From Rhizobium sp. CF080 (GTDB lineage Bacteria > Pseudomonadota > Alphaproteobacteria > Rhizobiales > Rhizobiaceae), in the NCBI RefSeq assembly GCF_000282095.2, contig NZ_AKKC02000002.1:372001-436000 (forward strand): a stretch of 64,000 bases of DNA. The letters are read 5' to 3'. The first letter of the stretch is position 1; the number at the start of each line of letters is the position of its first letter. The notes under the pieces were generated by a model. That model worked only from the letters and a program-made list of their open reading frames with translations. It did not search any database and was not told the DNA's origin. A program made the position numbers and the translations under genes. Positions 17,529-26,607 of the stretch are shown piece by piece.

Positions 17529-18782
17529 ATGACAATCGTGCCGAATTTTCAAACCGTCGTCGATCCTCAGAAGCTCGAAAAGCTGGCGGAAGTCGCCATC
17601 AAGGTGGGCTTGCGCCTCGAGAAGGGCCAGGATCTGGTGATCACGGCACCGATCGCCGCTTTGCCGCTCGTGCGGCTCCTCACCAAACACGCCTATATGG
17701 CCGGCGCCGGTATCGTCACGACCTTCTATTCCGACGAGGAAACGACGCTGGCACGCTACGAATACGCGCCTGACGGAAGTTTCGACAAGGCGTCCGGCTG
17801 GCTCTACGACGGCATGGCCCAGGCCTATGCCAACGGTGCCGCGCGGCTTGCCATCTCCGGCGACAACCCGATGATGCTCTCCGGCCAGGATCCCGCCAAG
17901 GTGGCGCGCGCCAACAAGGCCAATTCCATTGCTTACAAGCCGGCGCTCGAAAAGATCGCCAATTTCGACATCAACTGGAACATCGTGTCCTATCCCAACC
18001 CCTCCTGGGCGCGGCAGGTCTTCCCGGACGTTCCGGAAGACGTCGCGGTCGGCAAGCTGGCGGATGCGATCTTCGCCGCCTCGCGCGTCGATCTCGCCGA
18101 TCCGATCGCCGCCTGGGCAGAGCACAACGCCAACCTCAAGAAGCGCTCGACCTGGCTGAACGGCGAGCGCTTTTCCGCACTCCACTTCACCGGCCCGGGC
18201 ACCGATCTGACGGTTGGCCTTGCCGACGGCCACGAATGGCATGGCGGCGCCTCCACCGCCAAGAACGGCATCACCTGCAACCCGAACATCCCGACCGAAG
18301 AGGTCTTCACCACGCCGCATGCGCTGAAGGTCGAAGGCCATGTCTCCAGCACCAAGCCGCTGTCGCACCAGGGCACGCTGATCGACAATATCCAGGTGAA
18401 GTTCGAAGGCGGCCGGATCGTCGAGGCCAAGGCTTCAAGGGGCGAGGAAGTGTTGAACAAGGTGCTGGATACGGACGAAGGCGCCCGCCGGCTCGGCGAA
18501 GTGGCGCTGGTGCCGCATTCCTCGCCGATCTCCAAGAGCGGCATCCTGTTCTACAACACTCTGTTCGACGAAAACGCCTCCTGCCATATCGCGCTCGGCC
18601 AGTGCTATTCGAAATGCTTCCTCCACGGCGCATCGCTCAGCCAGGACCAGATCAAGGCACAGGGCGGCAATTCGAGCCTGATCCATATCGACTGGATGAT
18701 CGGCTCCGACAAGGTCGACATCGACGGCCTTCGTGCCGACGGCTCGAAGGTGCCGGTGATGCGCAAGGGCGAGTGGGCCTGA
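17529..18782 (+). CDS. M29-family aminopeptidase
   Basis: A 417-residue metal-dependent aminopeptidase of the thermophilic aminopeptidase T (M29) family. Conserved blocks include NIPTEEVFTTPH (about 257-268, with the metal-binding Glu), the PHSSPI segment, and the C-terminal SSLIHIDWMIGSDKVDIDG, whose His and Asp complete the two-metal site. It acts in the cytoplasm on peptides with varied N-terminal residues. The start at 17529 follows GTGAGG; earlier in-frame codons would lengthen it beyond family size. A toxin-antitoxin pair begins 50 bases downstream on the same strand with no clear terminator between. Confidence 0.93.
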   Translation: MTIVPNFQTVVDPQKLEKLAEVAIKVGLRLEKGQDLVITAPIAALPLVRLLTKHAYMAGAGIVTTFYSDEETTLARYEYAPDGSFDKASGWLYDGMAQAYANGAARLAISGDNPMMLSGQDPAKVARANKANSIAYKPALEKIANFDINWNIVSYPNPSWARQVFPDVPEDVAVGKLADAIFAASRVDLADPIAAWAEHNANLKKRSTWLNGERFSALHFTGPGTDLTVGLADGHEWHGGASTAKNGITCNPNIPTEEVFTTPHALKVEGHVSSTKPLSHQGTLIDNIQVKFEGGRIVEAKASRGEEVLNKVLDTDEGARRLGEVALVPHSSPISKSGILFYNTLFDENASCHIALGQCYSKCFLHGASLSQDQIKAQGGNSSLIHIDWMIGSDKVDIDGLRADGSKVPVMRKGEWA

Positions 18783-18793
18783 TTTCGCCTCAT

Positions 18794-18837
18794 AACATTG
18801 ACGATCCGTAGTTTTTAAACTACGGATCGTCAATGTT
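18794..18837. repeat. 44-bp palindrome containing the toxin start codon
   Basis: Two perfect 21-bp arms (18794-18814 and 18817-18837) flank a TT centre; the left arm begins AACATTGACG and the right ends CGTCAATGTT. The toxin ATG at 18833 lies inside the right arm. TTGACG (18798-18803) and TACGGA (18821-18826) are 17 bases apart and could be a weak promoter giving a nearly leaderless transcript. The arrangement fits an autoregulated toxin-antitoxin operator, and RNA read through from upstream would hide the toxin start in a hairpin. Confidence 0.85.
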
Positions 18838-19129
18838 CGAGCTCAAGCAGACGGAGACGTTCCTCAAGTGGCGCACGCGTCTGAAGGACGAGCGTGTTCG
18901 GGCACTGATTGCCTCGCGTCTGGACCGGCTCGCCTTCGGGCATGCCGGTGATGTGGCTCCTTTCGGTGAAGGTGTCAGCGAACTGCGCATCCATCATGGG
19001 CCGGGTTACCGCATCTACTTTCAGCAGCGCGGCAATCTGCTGATTGTTCTCCGGTGCGGCGGCGACAAAAGCAGCCAGGCGAAGGACATCAAGGCTGCAA
19101 AGCGGCTCGCGATGGAATGGAGTGAGTGA
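18833..19129 (+). CDS. RelE/ParE-superfamily toxin (HigB-like)
   Basis: A 98-residue toxin-like protein of the RelE/ParE superfamily, phage Gp49/HigB-like branch. It shows the expected WRTRLKDERVRALIASRLDRL helices, the GVSELRIHHGPGYRIYFQ strand pair and the basic C-terminal LRCGGDKSSQAKDI segment with the usual Gly-Asp-Lys-x-x-Q signature. Such toxins cleave mRNA in the ribosome. No Shine-Dalgarno sequence precedes the ATG, which lies within a long palindrome, so expression may be from a leaderless transcript. The gene order (toxin first) is that of higBA-type systems. The stop overlaps the antitoxin start. Confidence 0.88.
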   Translation: MFELKQTETFLKWRTRLKDERVRALIASRLDRLAFGHAGDVAPFGEGVSELRIHHGPGYRIYFQQRGNLLIVLRCGGDKSSQAKDIKAAKRLAMEWSE

Positions 19130-19416
19130 TGGCTGAAAAACTGACCGCTTACGATCCCGCCGAAGACCTAGGTTCGGATGAGGCAATCGCAATGTTCATG
19201 GCCGAAGCTTTCGAGACCGAGGATGCGGCCTATATCGCGCATGCCCTGGGAGTGGTTGCCCGCGCCAAAGGCATGACCCAGATCGCCAAGGACACGGGCC
19301 TGTCCCGGGAGCAACTCTATCGCTCCTTCAGCGCCACGGGTAACCCGACGCTGAGGACGACGATTGCGGTGATGAAGTCACTGGGTATCGAATTGACCGC
19401 TAAGGTCCATTCCTGA
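19129..19416 (+). CDS. HigA-like helix-turn-helix antitoxin
   Basis: A 95-residue DNA-binding antitoxin, annotated in relatives as addiction-module antidote protein. Residues about 45-70 form the helix-turn-helix (ARAKGMTQIAKDTGLSREQLYRSF), and the C-terminus TLRTTIAVMKSLGIELTAKV is the conserved dimerisation end. The N-terminal 40 residues (LTAYDPAEDLGSDEAIAMFM) would bind the toxin. ATG at 19129 shares one base with the toxin stop, so the two are translationally coupled. The protein probably represses the operon by binding the 44-bp palindrome. Confidence 0.88.
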   Translation: MAEKLTAYDPAEDLGSDEAIAMFMAEAFETEDAAYIAHALGVVARAKGMTQIAKDTGLSREQLYRSFSATGNPTLRTTIAVMKSLGIELTAKVHS

Positions 19417-19466
19417 CCTGAGCCTCGCGCCAGATTACTGCCGGCGGCGGCGCAGTCATATTGTCC

Positions 19467-20060
19467 CTATCGTATATCCCGAAGCGCGGCCTTCACGCGC
19501 TCCAGATGCCGCCTGCGCTTGTCATCCGTGGCCCGGTCCATGTCGTGCAGTGCCAGCATGCGGAAATCGACTTTTTTGTTGCAGAAGATCGCAATGCCGC
19601 GCTTGAGCTGACGGCGCACCGGGTCGCCCATATAGAATTTCACCACCCACCAGGGTGAACCGGTCGTGGTGAAGGCCCAGAAGTGGCGGATGTTGGTGAG
19701 CAGCGGGGTGATCCTTCCGCCTGCCTTGTCGTGGCGGAAGGCGACGCCTGGCGCAAAGACCCGATCGAAGAAACCCTTCAGCACCGCCGGCAGGTTGAAC
19801 CACCACTGCGGAAAGACGAATATCAGTGCCTCGGCCTTCTGCAGCCGCGCCACGAGACCCGCGACCTCCGACGTATCATAGGGCACATCGAAATAACCGC
19901 GCCGTTCCTTTCCCGTCAGCCGTGGATCGAAATTTTCGGCATAGAGATCAAGCACATCGACCGTATGGCCGTTTGCCTCCAGTGTCTCGCGCGCCAAACG
20001 GGCGACCGAATGCGCAAAGCTTTCCGGCAGCGGATGGGCAAGCACCAGGAGGACATGCAT
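19467..20060 (-). CDS. NAD(P)H:quinone oxidoreductase, flavodoxin-like fold
   Basis: A 197-residue FMN/FAD-binding protein of the NQO1/KefF/MdaB-like family. The N-terminus [20 protein letters not shown] carries the flavin phosphate-binding segment, and FVFPQWWFNLPAVLKGFFDR (about 81-100) is the flavin and quinone site. Such enzymes reduce quinones by two electrons and protect against oxidative stress. It starts one base from the xseA stop on the minus strand, so the two are probably cotranscribed. Confidence 0.9.
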   Translation of the reverse strand: MHVLLVLAHPLPESFAHSVARLARETLEANGHTVDVLDLYAENFDPRLTGKERRGYFDVPYDTSEVAGLVARLQKAEALIFVFPQWWFNLPAVLKGFFDRVFAPGVAFRHDKAGGRITPLLTNIRHFWAFTTTGSPWWVVKFYMGDPVRRQLKRGIAIFCNKKVDFRMLALHDMDRATDDKRRRHLERVKAALRDIR

Positions 20061-21667
20061 CAGAAAAGCGTACCCTGTTTCGGCGCATCTCCGGTCGGCT
20101 CCGATTTGGCTGGCCGCTTCTTGGGCTGAGACGACACGGCGGACGCAACCGCAGGATCGCCACCCTCACCTGTCATCGCTGCAATGCGACCGTCGGCGAA
20201 TTCCACCGAGATCGCCAGGCCCTCGCCTATGCCGGCAGCACGCGTCAGCGGCCGGTCATCCTCGCCGCGCACCACGGCAAAGCCGCGTTTCAGCACGTTC
20301 TTGTAGGAGAGCGATTGCAGCACGCGGTCCTGCGCGGTGATCGCCGCGCGGCTGCGTATCAGCGTGTGCGAGATCGCCGTATCCGCATGACGGGCCATCG
20401 ACGCGAGATGCTGGCGCTCGCGCTGCAACTGGCCGAGTAATCTTGCGGGCAGTGCGGAAAGAGAGACACCGGCCCTGGCGACACGATTGTTTTCCTTCAG
20501 CAATTGCCGCTCCAGGCAGCGGTCGCTGCGCGTCAGCCGGTCGGCCAGCAATTGCCGCTGCTGGGCCAGCCGGTTGGTCAGGAGTTCCAGCCGCAGCCCG
20601 GAAGAAGCCCGCTCGAAACTGCGGCGCTTAACCACCGTCGTGCGCTCCAGCCCACGCCCGAGGCCGGCCGCCGCCTCGTCGAAACGCCGGCGCGGCAAGG
20701 CGAGCAGCTGATCGAGCGAGGGAAGCGCGCGAACCAGGGCTCGAACGGACTGCCGCCGCAGGTCCATCTGGCGGCTTGCGACACCCCGCAGGCGGGCGGC
20801 GAGGTTCGCGACCTGCGCTTCGAGGTCCGCCTTGACCGGCACGGCCATTTCGGCGGCACCCGTCGGGGTCGGCGCGCGGACATCGGCGGCGTGGTCGATC
20901 AGCGTCCAGTCGGTCTCGTGGCCGACGGCCGAGATCAGCGGGATCTCGCTGTCCGCCGCGGCGCGCACCACCGCCTCGTCGTTGAAGCTCCAGAGGTCTT
21001 CGAGACTGCCGCCACCACGCGCGACAATCAGCACGTCCGGCCGCCTGATCGGGCCGCCGGGCGCCATCGCATTGAAGCCGCGGATCGCCGCAGCCACCTC
21101 GTCGCCGGACCCCTCCCCCTGCACCTTGACCGGCCAGACGATGACATGCACCGGAAAACGGTCGGCAATACGGTGCAGGATATCCCTGATGACGGCGCCG
21201 GTCGGCGAGGTCACGACGCCGATCACCTGCGGCAGGAAGGGAAGAAGCTGCTTGCGGCTCTGGTCGAACAGTCCTTCGCCGCCGAGCCGGCGCCGGCGTT
21301 CTTCGAGCAGCGCCATCAGCGCGCCGGCACCCGCCGGCTCCAGGTTCTCGATGACGATCTGGTATTTCGAGGAGCCGGGGAACGTGGTGATCTTGCCCGT
21401 GGCGATCACTTCCATGCCCTCTTCCGGGCGGAATTTGATGCGCGGGAAGGTGCCCTTCCAGATCACGGCGTCGATCCGGGCGCGATCGTCCTTCAGCGAG
21501 AAATAGGCGTGGCCGGAGGAATGCTGGCCGCGATAACCGGAAATCTCGCCGCGCACGCGTACGTGGTCGAACGCGTTCTCCACCGTCCGCTTGATCGAAC
21601 CGGACAGTTCCGACACCGAAAATTCGGTGAGGTTCGTGGGCGAATCGTTGTCGAGCAAACTGGTCAT
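20060..21667 (-). CDS. xseA: Exodeoxyribonuclease VII large subunit
   Basis: A 535-residue nuclease subunit that degrades single-stranded DNA with XseB. The N-terminal OB-fold (about 15-115, with [21 protein letters not shown]) is followed by the catalytic domain with [14 protein letters not shown] (about 155-168), [20 protein letters not shown] and [28 protein letters not shown]. Long coiled-coil helices follow to about 440. The C-terminal tail after residue 500 is low complexity. xseB is not adjacent, as in other rhizobia. Confidence 0.97.
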   Translation of the reverse strand: MTSLLDNDSPTNLTEFSVSELSGSIKRTVENAFDHVRVRGEISGYRGQHSSGHAYFSLKDDRARIDAVIWKGTFPRIKFRPEEGMEVIATGKITTFPGSSKYQIVIENLEPAGAGALMALLEERRRRLGGEGLFDQSRKQLLPFLPQVIGVVTSPTGAVIRDILHRIADRFPVHVIVWPVKVQGEGSGDEVAAAIRGFNAMAPGGPIRRPDVLIVARGGGSLEDLWSFNDEAVVRAAADSEIPLISAVGHETDWTLIDHAADVRAPTPTGAAEMAVPVKADLEAQVANLAARLRGVASRQMDLRRQSVRALVRALPSLDQLLALPRRRFDEAAAGLGRGLERTTVVKRRSFERASSGLRLELLTNRLAQQRQLLADRLTRSDRCLERQLLKENNRVARAGVSLSALPARLLGQLQRERQHLASMARHADTAISHTLIRSRAAITAQDRVLQSLSYKNVLKRGFAVVRGEDDRPLTRAAGIGEGLAISVEFADGRIAAMTGEGGDPAVASAVSSQPKKRPAKSEPTGDAPKQGTLF

Positions 21668-21970
21668 CCTTCTCTTCTAAAGCAAGAGCGCGGCGATTTC
21701 ACCAGTTCCAAGCAGTTGAAACGGGGATGATGCAGCCCGCAAGAGAGCCGTTTCGACAGGTTCTTGCGGCGATGCGTGAGCGCCTGCCCGTTCGCCCTTT
21801 TGCGCCCAAGTATTTGACGCTGCATCTTTTCTTTTGCCGGGCACGCCACATTTCCTTCTCTGGAGAGGCAGGAAACTTCCGGCACGGCGCTTTTTTAAAG
21901 CCTCGCATTTTCCCCGCCGGAGAGAGGAGAGCGACAATGACGGCAAGCGATATTCAAGGAGATTTCGTCC
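21668..21970. other. Intergenic region between xseA and the spike-base gene
   Basis: About 300 bases with no convincing gene: reading frames on both strands lack supported starts. It must hold the minus-strand promoter for xseA and the plus-strand promoter for the spike-base protein. AAGGAG at 21956-21961 is the ribosome site of the next gene. Confidence 0.5.
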
Positions 21971-22234
21971 ATGCCAGACCGTTTCGCCAATACCCAAGCC
22001 TCGCTTTCCGGCCCCGCCTCCTCCGGTTTCGCGATCACGCCCAGCGACAGCGCCGACCTGCCGGAGACCACGCGCGCTCTCTATGTCGGCACCGGCGGTC
22101 ACCTGTCCGTGCGCATGCTGTCGGGCGAAGTGCTGACACTTTCGAACGTACCGGCCGGCGGCCTGCTTCCGTTGCGGGTGACCCGTGTGCTGGCGACCGG
22201 CACGACGGCGGTGGCGATCGCCGGGCTCGTCTGA
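21971..22234 (+). CDS. Spike-base-like protein of the RCAP_Rcc01079 (GTA) family
   Basis: An 87-residue protein that matches the small spike-base family first described in the Rhodobacter gene transfer agent. The core FAITPSDSADLPETTRALYVGTGGHLSVRML is diagnostic: ITPSD-x-ADLP, then RALYVGTGG, a strand-rich middle and the closing LPLRVTRVLATGTTAVAIAGL. In GTA particles such proteins anchor head spikes. Here there are no capsid, portal or tail genes nearby, so it is an orphan, either a remnant or a co-opted beta-structured protein. AAGGAG nine bases upstream supports the start. A 90-residue unknown protein follows 18 bases later. Confidence 0.8.
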   Translation: MPDRFANTQASLSGPASSGFAITPSDSADLPETTRALYVGTGGHLSVRMLSGEVLTLSNVPAGGLLPLRVTRVLATGTTAVAIAGLV

Positions 22235-22252
22235 GGAAAAAGGTGGGCAGCG

Positions 22253-22525
22253 ATGCGGCTTAGACCCTTGTTGCTGCGCTTCGAGGACAGGCGGCAGGCC
22301 GTGTCCGTGCTCGGCGAGATCGGCATTGCGTTCGATGCCATCTCCGGTGACGGCATCATCCGCAAGCCGACGGGCGAAACGGCCGAATTCGAGGGCGAGG
22401 CCATCGCCCTCACCTGCCCGGTCCCGGGCTACCATGTCCGGCTCATCTGGCGAGGAGAACTGCCACGCTCGCTGGCACAATATCTTGTGGATCGCGACGC
22501 TTCAGGCGAATGCCGGAGCCACTGA
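22253..22525 (+). CDS. Hypothetical protein downstream of the spike-base gene
   Basis: A 90-residue protein that I do not recognise. It starts MRLRPLLLRFEDRRQAVSVL and looks mixed alpha/beta, with no signal peptide or membrane segment. AAAAGGTGGG upstream supports the start. It lies 18 bases after the spike-base gene on the same strand, so the two are probably cotranscribed and may work together. The central part (FEGEAIALTCPVPGYHVRLIWRGELP) reads like a small beta-rich domain. A phage or GTA origin is possible from context only. Confidence 0.6.
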   Translation: MRLRPLLLRFEDRRQAVSVLGEIGIAFDAISGDGIIRKPTGETAEFEGEAIALTCPVPGYHVRLIWRGELPRSLAQYLVDRDASGECRSH

Positions 22526-22662
22526 ACATGGCTTAACCGCACCGAATCAGATCGTATCAAAGTCGTCGCGTGCCTTGGCGCCTGACATGCATTGGAACGA
22601 AAGCATTTATTAGCACGTTGCTAATACGCTCGTTCCCTTGAAGCAGATGAGGAGATATTCGA

Positions 22663-22893
22663 GTGCTTTTCCTGACCGCTGCATCGATAGGCATTTGTGT
22701 CGGCATGATGCGGTCCGCATTCTCGATCGCTTTAATCGCTGTCATGATCGCCGCGACATTCGCGCTTGCGACCGCCGTTTCGCCCGGCCCGGCGTCCTAT
22801 TTCAATCTCCTGATCGCCATTATCGGCTACAATGCTGGACTGATCGCGTTCTTGGCAGGCCTTTTTGCCCTGGATACCCGCCGCACGGCCTGA
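22663..22893 (+). CDS. Small two-helix membrane protein
   Basis: A 76-residue protein with two or three hydrophobic segments (about 2-20, 22-42 and 50-68) and a charged C-terminal end. It begins with GTG, supported by GAGGAG seven bases upstream. No known family was recognised. It converges on the glycan cluster membrane protein with 19 bases between the stops. Confidence 0.5.
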   Translation: MLFLTAASIGICVGMMRSAFSIALIAVMIAATFALATAVSPGPASYFNLLIAIIGYNAGLIAFLAGLFALDTRRTA

Positions 22894-22912
22894 AGACCTT
22901 TTATCTCCGCAA

Positions 22913-24766
22913 TCAATTCCTGTCCGGCAGCACCTTGTAGAGGCGGAAGCCGTCGGCGTTCGGTTGTCCGAACGGCTGGAGATAATCTGGCACCTGGCCG
23001 CGAGCGAGGTTGGCATAGAGCCCGTCCGGCTTGCGCCTGATCAGGGCGTCGGTCTGCGGATCTGTCTTGCAGAAGGCAAGCGCAGTCACCTCGGCCCCCC
23101 TCAGGAAGGCTTTCGCCTCACCCGGCTGGGCCATCCCGATATAGAGTTCGGTCAGCATGCCCTTCTGGTTGCGATGATAGGGGCCTGACAGTACCCGATG
23201 AGGGGTGAAGCGCAAGATGTCGGCGCCGCTGTTGGAGGGTGCGACTATGACACCGGTAGGCAACGCGTTCAACGCCATCATATCCGCCGGATCGCCGCAC
23301 TCCCCGACTTCGCCGTCGGAAATGCCCGCCCTCGAAAGCGTCCGCATGTCGGCCGCCTGTTTCCAGCCATGCACCGCAAGTACACCGCCCAGGGCCCAGA
23401 CGACCGGCACGGACATGAGCACCGTGCTGATATAGGCAAAGGCCGTGCTGGGATTTTCCGGATTGGCTGCCGAGGCGCGTCGCAGGTCGCTGATCAGCAG
23501 TGACAACGGCAGGATGGCCAGCATGTTGGAAAAGAAGGCACCGCGCACCTGCAGCAGCGCGATGCCCCACGACGCCCCGATCAGCGCCAGCAGCACGAGA
23601 TGGAGTTCCGTCTCCTCGCGCCTCAGGCTGCGAACAAGGCAGACCACCATCGCAAAGAGCCCGACGGCGTAGAACCCGCCCACCATTTCCGGCTCGAGCC
23701 GGGTTTCGGCCAGGAACGAACGCGCTTCCGTCACGCCGTTCAGCCAAAGCTCCACCAGCAGCGGATCGAGCGTGCCGAGCGGATCGCCGAGGCATTGCGG
23801 CGCGATGATCCGGGCCGTCAGAAGGATGAGCCCGCCGGTAATGCCGGCCAAGCCGACACGGACGAGACGTGAGGGCTGTTTCGGCAGGCTTGCGAGGAGA
23901 AAGAGCGCGGCTCCTCCCAGCGCGGAAAGGGCATAGAAGCCGAGCGAAAAGTTGTCGCAGGTGACGACCGCATACGCACGAGGCGGGATCGTCAGGAAAA
24001 AGACCGCCGAGACGGAGAGGGCCAGCGACAGGCCGAAAGAACGGGCCGGCCGGGAGAACGGCTGGCCATGCCAAACCCACTGAAGCGCGACGCAGACGCA
24101 GACGACGGCAACAAAAGGCGTCGTTTCGACGCCGATCGCCAGTGCCAGCGCGCAGGCGATGGCAGCGACGACATAGCTCGATGCCCGCCGCTGTGGATCA
24201 ACCAGCATGGCAGCGATCCACATGACGAGCATGAGCTGGACGTTGTGATGGTCGATGGAACCGGGCTTGAAGCGGACGCAGCCGAGGACGAAGAATGCTC
24301 CGAGGCCGAGCGCAATATGCATGGCCGCAACGCCGGCCAAGCGACGGACAGCCAGGCCAAGCGGCAGGAGCAGCAGCGGCACCAGAAGGAGAGGCCAGAC
24401 CGTGACAACGACGGCTTCGGCCTTGTCCGGCGTCAGGAAGAGCGAAAACAACCGGATCAGCAGCGCGATCGGCAGATCGATCAACCGCGACCAATGCATC
24501 AGCGTGCCGCCTTCAAGGCCGAGCCGGTACTGAGTGAGATCGAACCAGTTCTGGCCACCGAGAAAATCCCGGATTTCGACGAGCCGCATGACATCGTCAT
24601 TGTCGGACCCGAGGTAGTCGGTCGCGTCGGGGAGAAAAAACGCAAGAGCCGCGACGGCGACGATGACCGCGTAAAGACCAACCGCGGGCAGAAGCCGCGA
24701 CAAGAGCGGCATGGCGACCTGGCCTGGCGCCCTCGGAAAGAATCTGTCTGCCGTGTTTTCCGTCAT
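22913..24766 (-). CDS. Polytopic membrane protein, GT-C glycosyltransferase-like
   Basis: A 617-residue membrane protein with about 12 hydrophobic segments over residues 20-460 and a soluble C-terminal part. The first loop after transmembrane segment 1 contains LGSDNDDVMRLVEIRDFL, an acidic D-x-D-D motif typical of GT-C glycosyltransferases that use lipid-linked sugars, followed by GGTLMHWSRLIDLPIAL. KPGSIDHHNVQLML is a second conserved loop. The start at 24766 fits MTENTADRFF and avoids an overlong N-terminus. It is divergent from a GT2 gene whose product could supply its lipid-linked donor, as GtrB does for GtrC-type enzymes. The acceptor is unknown. Confidence 0.75.
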   Translation of the reverse strand: MTENTADRFFPRAPGQVAMPLLSRLLPAVGLYAVIVAVAALAFFLPDATDYLGSDNDDVMRLVEIRDFLGGQNWFDLTQYRLGLEGGTLMHWSRLIDLPIALLIRLFSLFLTPDKAEAVVVTVWPLLLVPLLLLPLGLAVRRLAGVAAMHIALGLGAFFVLGCVRFKPGSIDHHNVQLMLVMWIAAMLVDPQRRASSYVVAAIACALALAIGVETTPFVAVVCVCVALQWVWHGQPFSRPARSFGLSLALSVSAVFFLTIPPRAYAVVTCDNFSLGFYALSALGGAALFLLASLPKQPSRLVRVGLAGITGGLILLTARIIAPQCLGDPLGTLDPLLVELWLNGVTEARSFLAETRLEPEMVGGFYAVGLFAMVVCLVRSLRREETELHLVLLALIGASWGIALLQVRGAFFSNMLAILPLSLLISDLRRASAANPENPSTAFAYISTVLMSVPVVWALGGVLAVHGWKQAADMRTLSRAGISDGEVGECGDPADMMALNALPTGVIVAPSNSGADILRFTPHRVLSGPYHRNQKGMLTELYIGMAQPGEAKAFLRGAEVTALAFCKTDPQTDALIRRKPDGLYANLARGQVPDYLQPFGQPNADGFRLYKVLPDRN

Positions 24767-24892
24767 CTTCGTCCGGACTTTTCGCCTGTTTCGAGGGTCG
24801 AGGAAACCTAGCCTTAACCTTCCCAAGAAATAGTAAAGCCCGCGGCACGGGAGACTTCCCGCGTTCGGTTTTCCGTGTATCGAGTGAGCAAC

Positions 24893-25903
24893 ATGACCGA
24901 CGCCCTCACCGGCCATTTCGACATTGCGATCCTGCTGCCCTGTTACAACGAGGCCATGACCGTCGCCGGCGTGGTGCGCGGCTTCCGCGAGGCGCTGCCG
25001 GGTGCCCGGATCTATGTCTACGACAACAATTCCACGGACGGCACCGCACTTCAGGCGATGCTCGCAGGCGCCCTCGTCATGCGCGAGCGTCGGCAGGGCA
25101 AGGGCCATGTGGTGCGCCGCATGTTCGCCGACATCGAGGCGGACGTCTACATCATGGCCGATGGCGACGGCACCTATGCGCCGCAGGATGCGGAGGAACT
25201 GGTCCGCACGCTACTCACCGAGCGCGCCGACATGGTGGTCGGTACCCGCCGCGGGGTGCATGCGGATGCGGGGCGGCAGGGTCATGCGGCGGGCAACCGG
25301 CTGTTCAACTTCCTCTACCGGACGATGTTCGCTTCGGACTTCACCGACATCTTCTCCGGGTACCGCGCCTTCTCGCGCCGGTTCGTGAAGAGCTTTCCGG
25401 CTGTCTCCGGCGGCTTCGAGATCGAGACCGAAATGTCGGTGCATGCCTCGCTGCTCAAGCTCCCGGTCTGCGAGATCGAACTCGACTACGGAAGGCGCCC
25501 GGAAGGCTCCCATTCCAAGCTCTCGACCTTCAAGGACGGCGCCAGAATCCTCTGGATGTTCGCCATGCTGATGAAGGAGACGCGGCCGTTCGCGTTTTTC
25601 GGCCTGATCAGCGGCGCCTTCATGGCGGCAAGCCTGATCTTCATGGCCCCCGTCCTCGTCGCCTATTTCCAGACCGGCCTGGTGGAGCGGATGCCCACCT
25701 GGGTCTTCTCGCTGGTGCTGATGCTGGTTTCGCTCTTAGTCTTCACCGCCGGGCTGATCCTCGATTCCGTGTCCCGCGCCCGCGCCGAACAGCTCCGCAT
25801 CCACTATATGAGCCTGCCGGCAAGCATCCACGCTACCGCCTCGGCCCCGATTGCGGCGGCCCCGCCCGCCAAGCCCGAGCGGCGCAGGACCAAAGCGGCA
25901 TGA
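24893..25903 (+). CDS. GT2 polyprenyl-phosphate glycosyltransferase (GtrB/DPM1-like)
   Basis: A 336-residue family 2 glycosyltransferase. Motifs: ILLPCYNEAMTVAGV (about 14-28), YVYDNNSTDGT (about 43-53) and the DxD metal site in MADGDGTYAPQDAEEL (about 88-103). Two C-terminal transmembrane helices (about 234-260 and 272-296) are typical of enzymes that charge undecaprenyl phosphate with a sugar. The start at 24893 is chosen over a GTG 18 bases upstream because family members begin close to the nucleotide-binding motif. It heads a four-gene run with a methyltransferase, an EamA/SMR-like protein and a GtrA-like protein, overlapping the next gene by four bases. Confidence 0.9.
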   Translation: MTDALTGHFDIAILLPCYNEAMTVAGVVRGFREALPGARIYVYDNNSTDGTALQAMLAGALVMRERRQGKGHVVRRMFADIEADVYIMADGDGTYAPQDAEELVRTLLTERADMVVGTRRGVHADAGRQGHAAGNRLFNFLYRTMFASDFTDIFSGYRAFSRRFVKSFPAVSGGFEIETEMSVHASLLKLPVCEIELDYGRRPEGSHSKLSTFKDGARILWMFAMLMKETRPFAFFGLISGAFMAASLIFMAPVLVAYFQTGLVERMPTWVFSLVLMLVSLLVFTAGLILDSVSRARAEQLRIHYMSLPASIHATASAPIAAAPPAKPERRRTKAA

Positions 25904-26598
25904 ACCGGGAAACCACCAACCGCATCCGCTTCGTCATCGAGGACCTGCTGCCGCCGATCCTGCGGGATTCGCCGCTTTTCCTCTGGCTCGCCAAGCGCGT
26001 CTGGGGCAACCATATCAGCCACCTCGCCCGCTTTCGCGAGCGGGCGCCGTTCCTAACGGCGGAGGAATATGCGGACCTTTACCGCAACCATCCGCGCGTC
26101 CATGAAGGCACGGACAATTCGGCGGCCTGCATCCGGCGGATCAATTCGATGATCACCGGAACAAGCGTCTGCGACGTCGGCTGCGGCACCGGCGCGCTGC
26201 TCACCCATATCCGCGCCGCCCATCCGGAACTCAAGCGTCTCGTCGGCGTCGATTTCGTCGTCGAGGATGCAGCCGCTATCGAGGGCGTCGAATATATCGC
26301 CGCCAAGATCGAGGACCTGCCATTTGCCGACGGCGAATTCGACACCGTGGTCTGTACCCATGTGATCGAGCATGTGCTGGAATATCAAAAGGCGATTGCG
26401 GAACTGCGGCGGATCGCGAAAAGACGGCTGATCATCGTCGTGCCGCGCGAGCGGGAATCCCGCTACACGTTCAACCCGCATTTCAACTTCTTCGCCTACA
26501 CGCATTCTTTCCTGCGCGCCGCGCATCCGGTGCCTGAGGTCTATGTCTGCGAGGACGTAGGTCGCGACATCTTCTACAGCGAAGACCGGCCGGGCTGA
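25900..26598 (+). CDS. Class I SAM-dependent methyltransferase
   Basis: A 232-residue methyltransferase. Motif I SVCDVGCGTGALLTHI is at about 89-104, followed by GVDFVVEDA (motif II) and the DTVVCTHVIEHVLEY segment of the methyltransferase_11 type. It probably modifies a sugar or lipid intermediate made by the adjacent GT2 and membrane proteins; this is context only. It starts inside the GT2 stop region (ATGA overlap) and is followed ten bases later by the EamA/SMR-like gene. Confidence 0.85.
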   Translation: MNRETTNRIRFVIEDLLPPILRDSPLFLWLAKRVWGNHISHLARFRERAPFLTAEEYADLYRNHPRVHEGTDNSAACIRRINSMITGTSVCDVGCGTGALLTHIRAAHPELKRLVGVDFVVEDAAAIEGVEYIAAKIEDLPFADGEFDTVVCTHVIEHVLEYQKAIAELRRIAKRRLIIVVPRERESRYTFNPHFNFFAYTHSFLRAAHPVPEVYVCEDVGRDIFYSEDRPG

Positions 26599-26607
26599 GG
26601 ACGTTTT

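Noticed and set aside
18794..18837. The 44-bp palindrome as a simple terminator of the aminopeptidase gene
   Set aside because: It has no T-run after the stem and contains the toxin start codon, so an operator or RNA switch fits better.
21727..22263. Plus-strand frame of 178 codons over the spike-base gene
   Set aside because: Wrong frame relative to the recognisable spike-base protein and its ribosome site.
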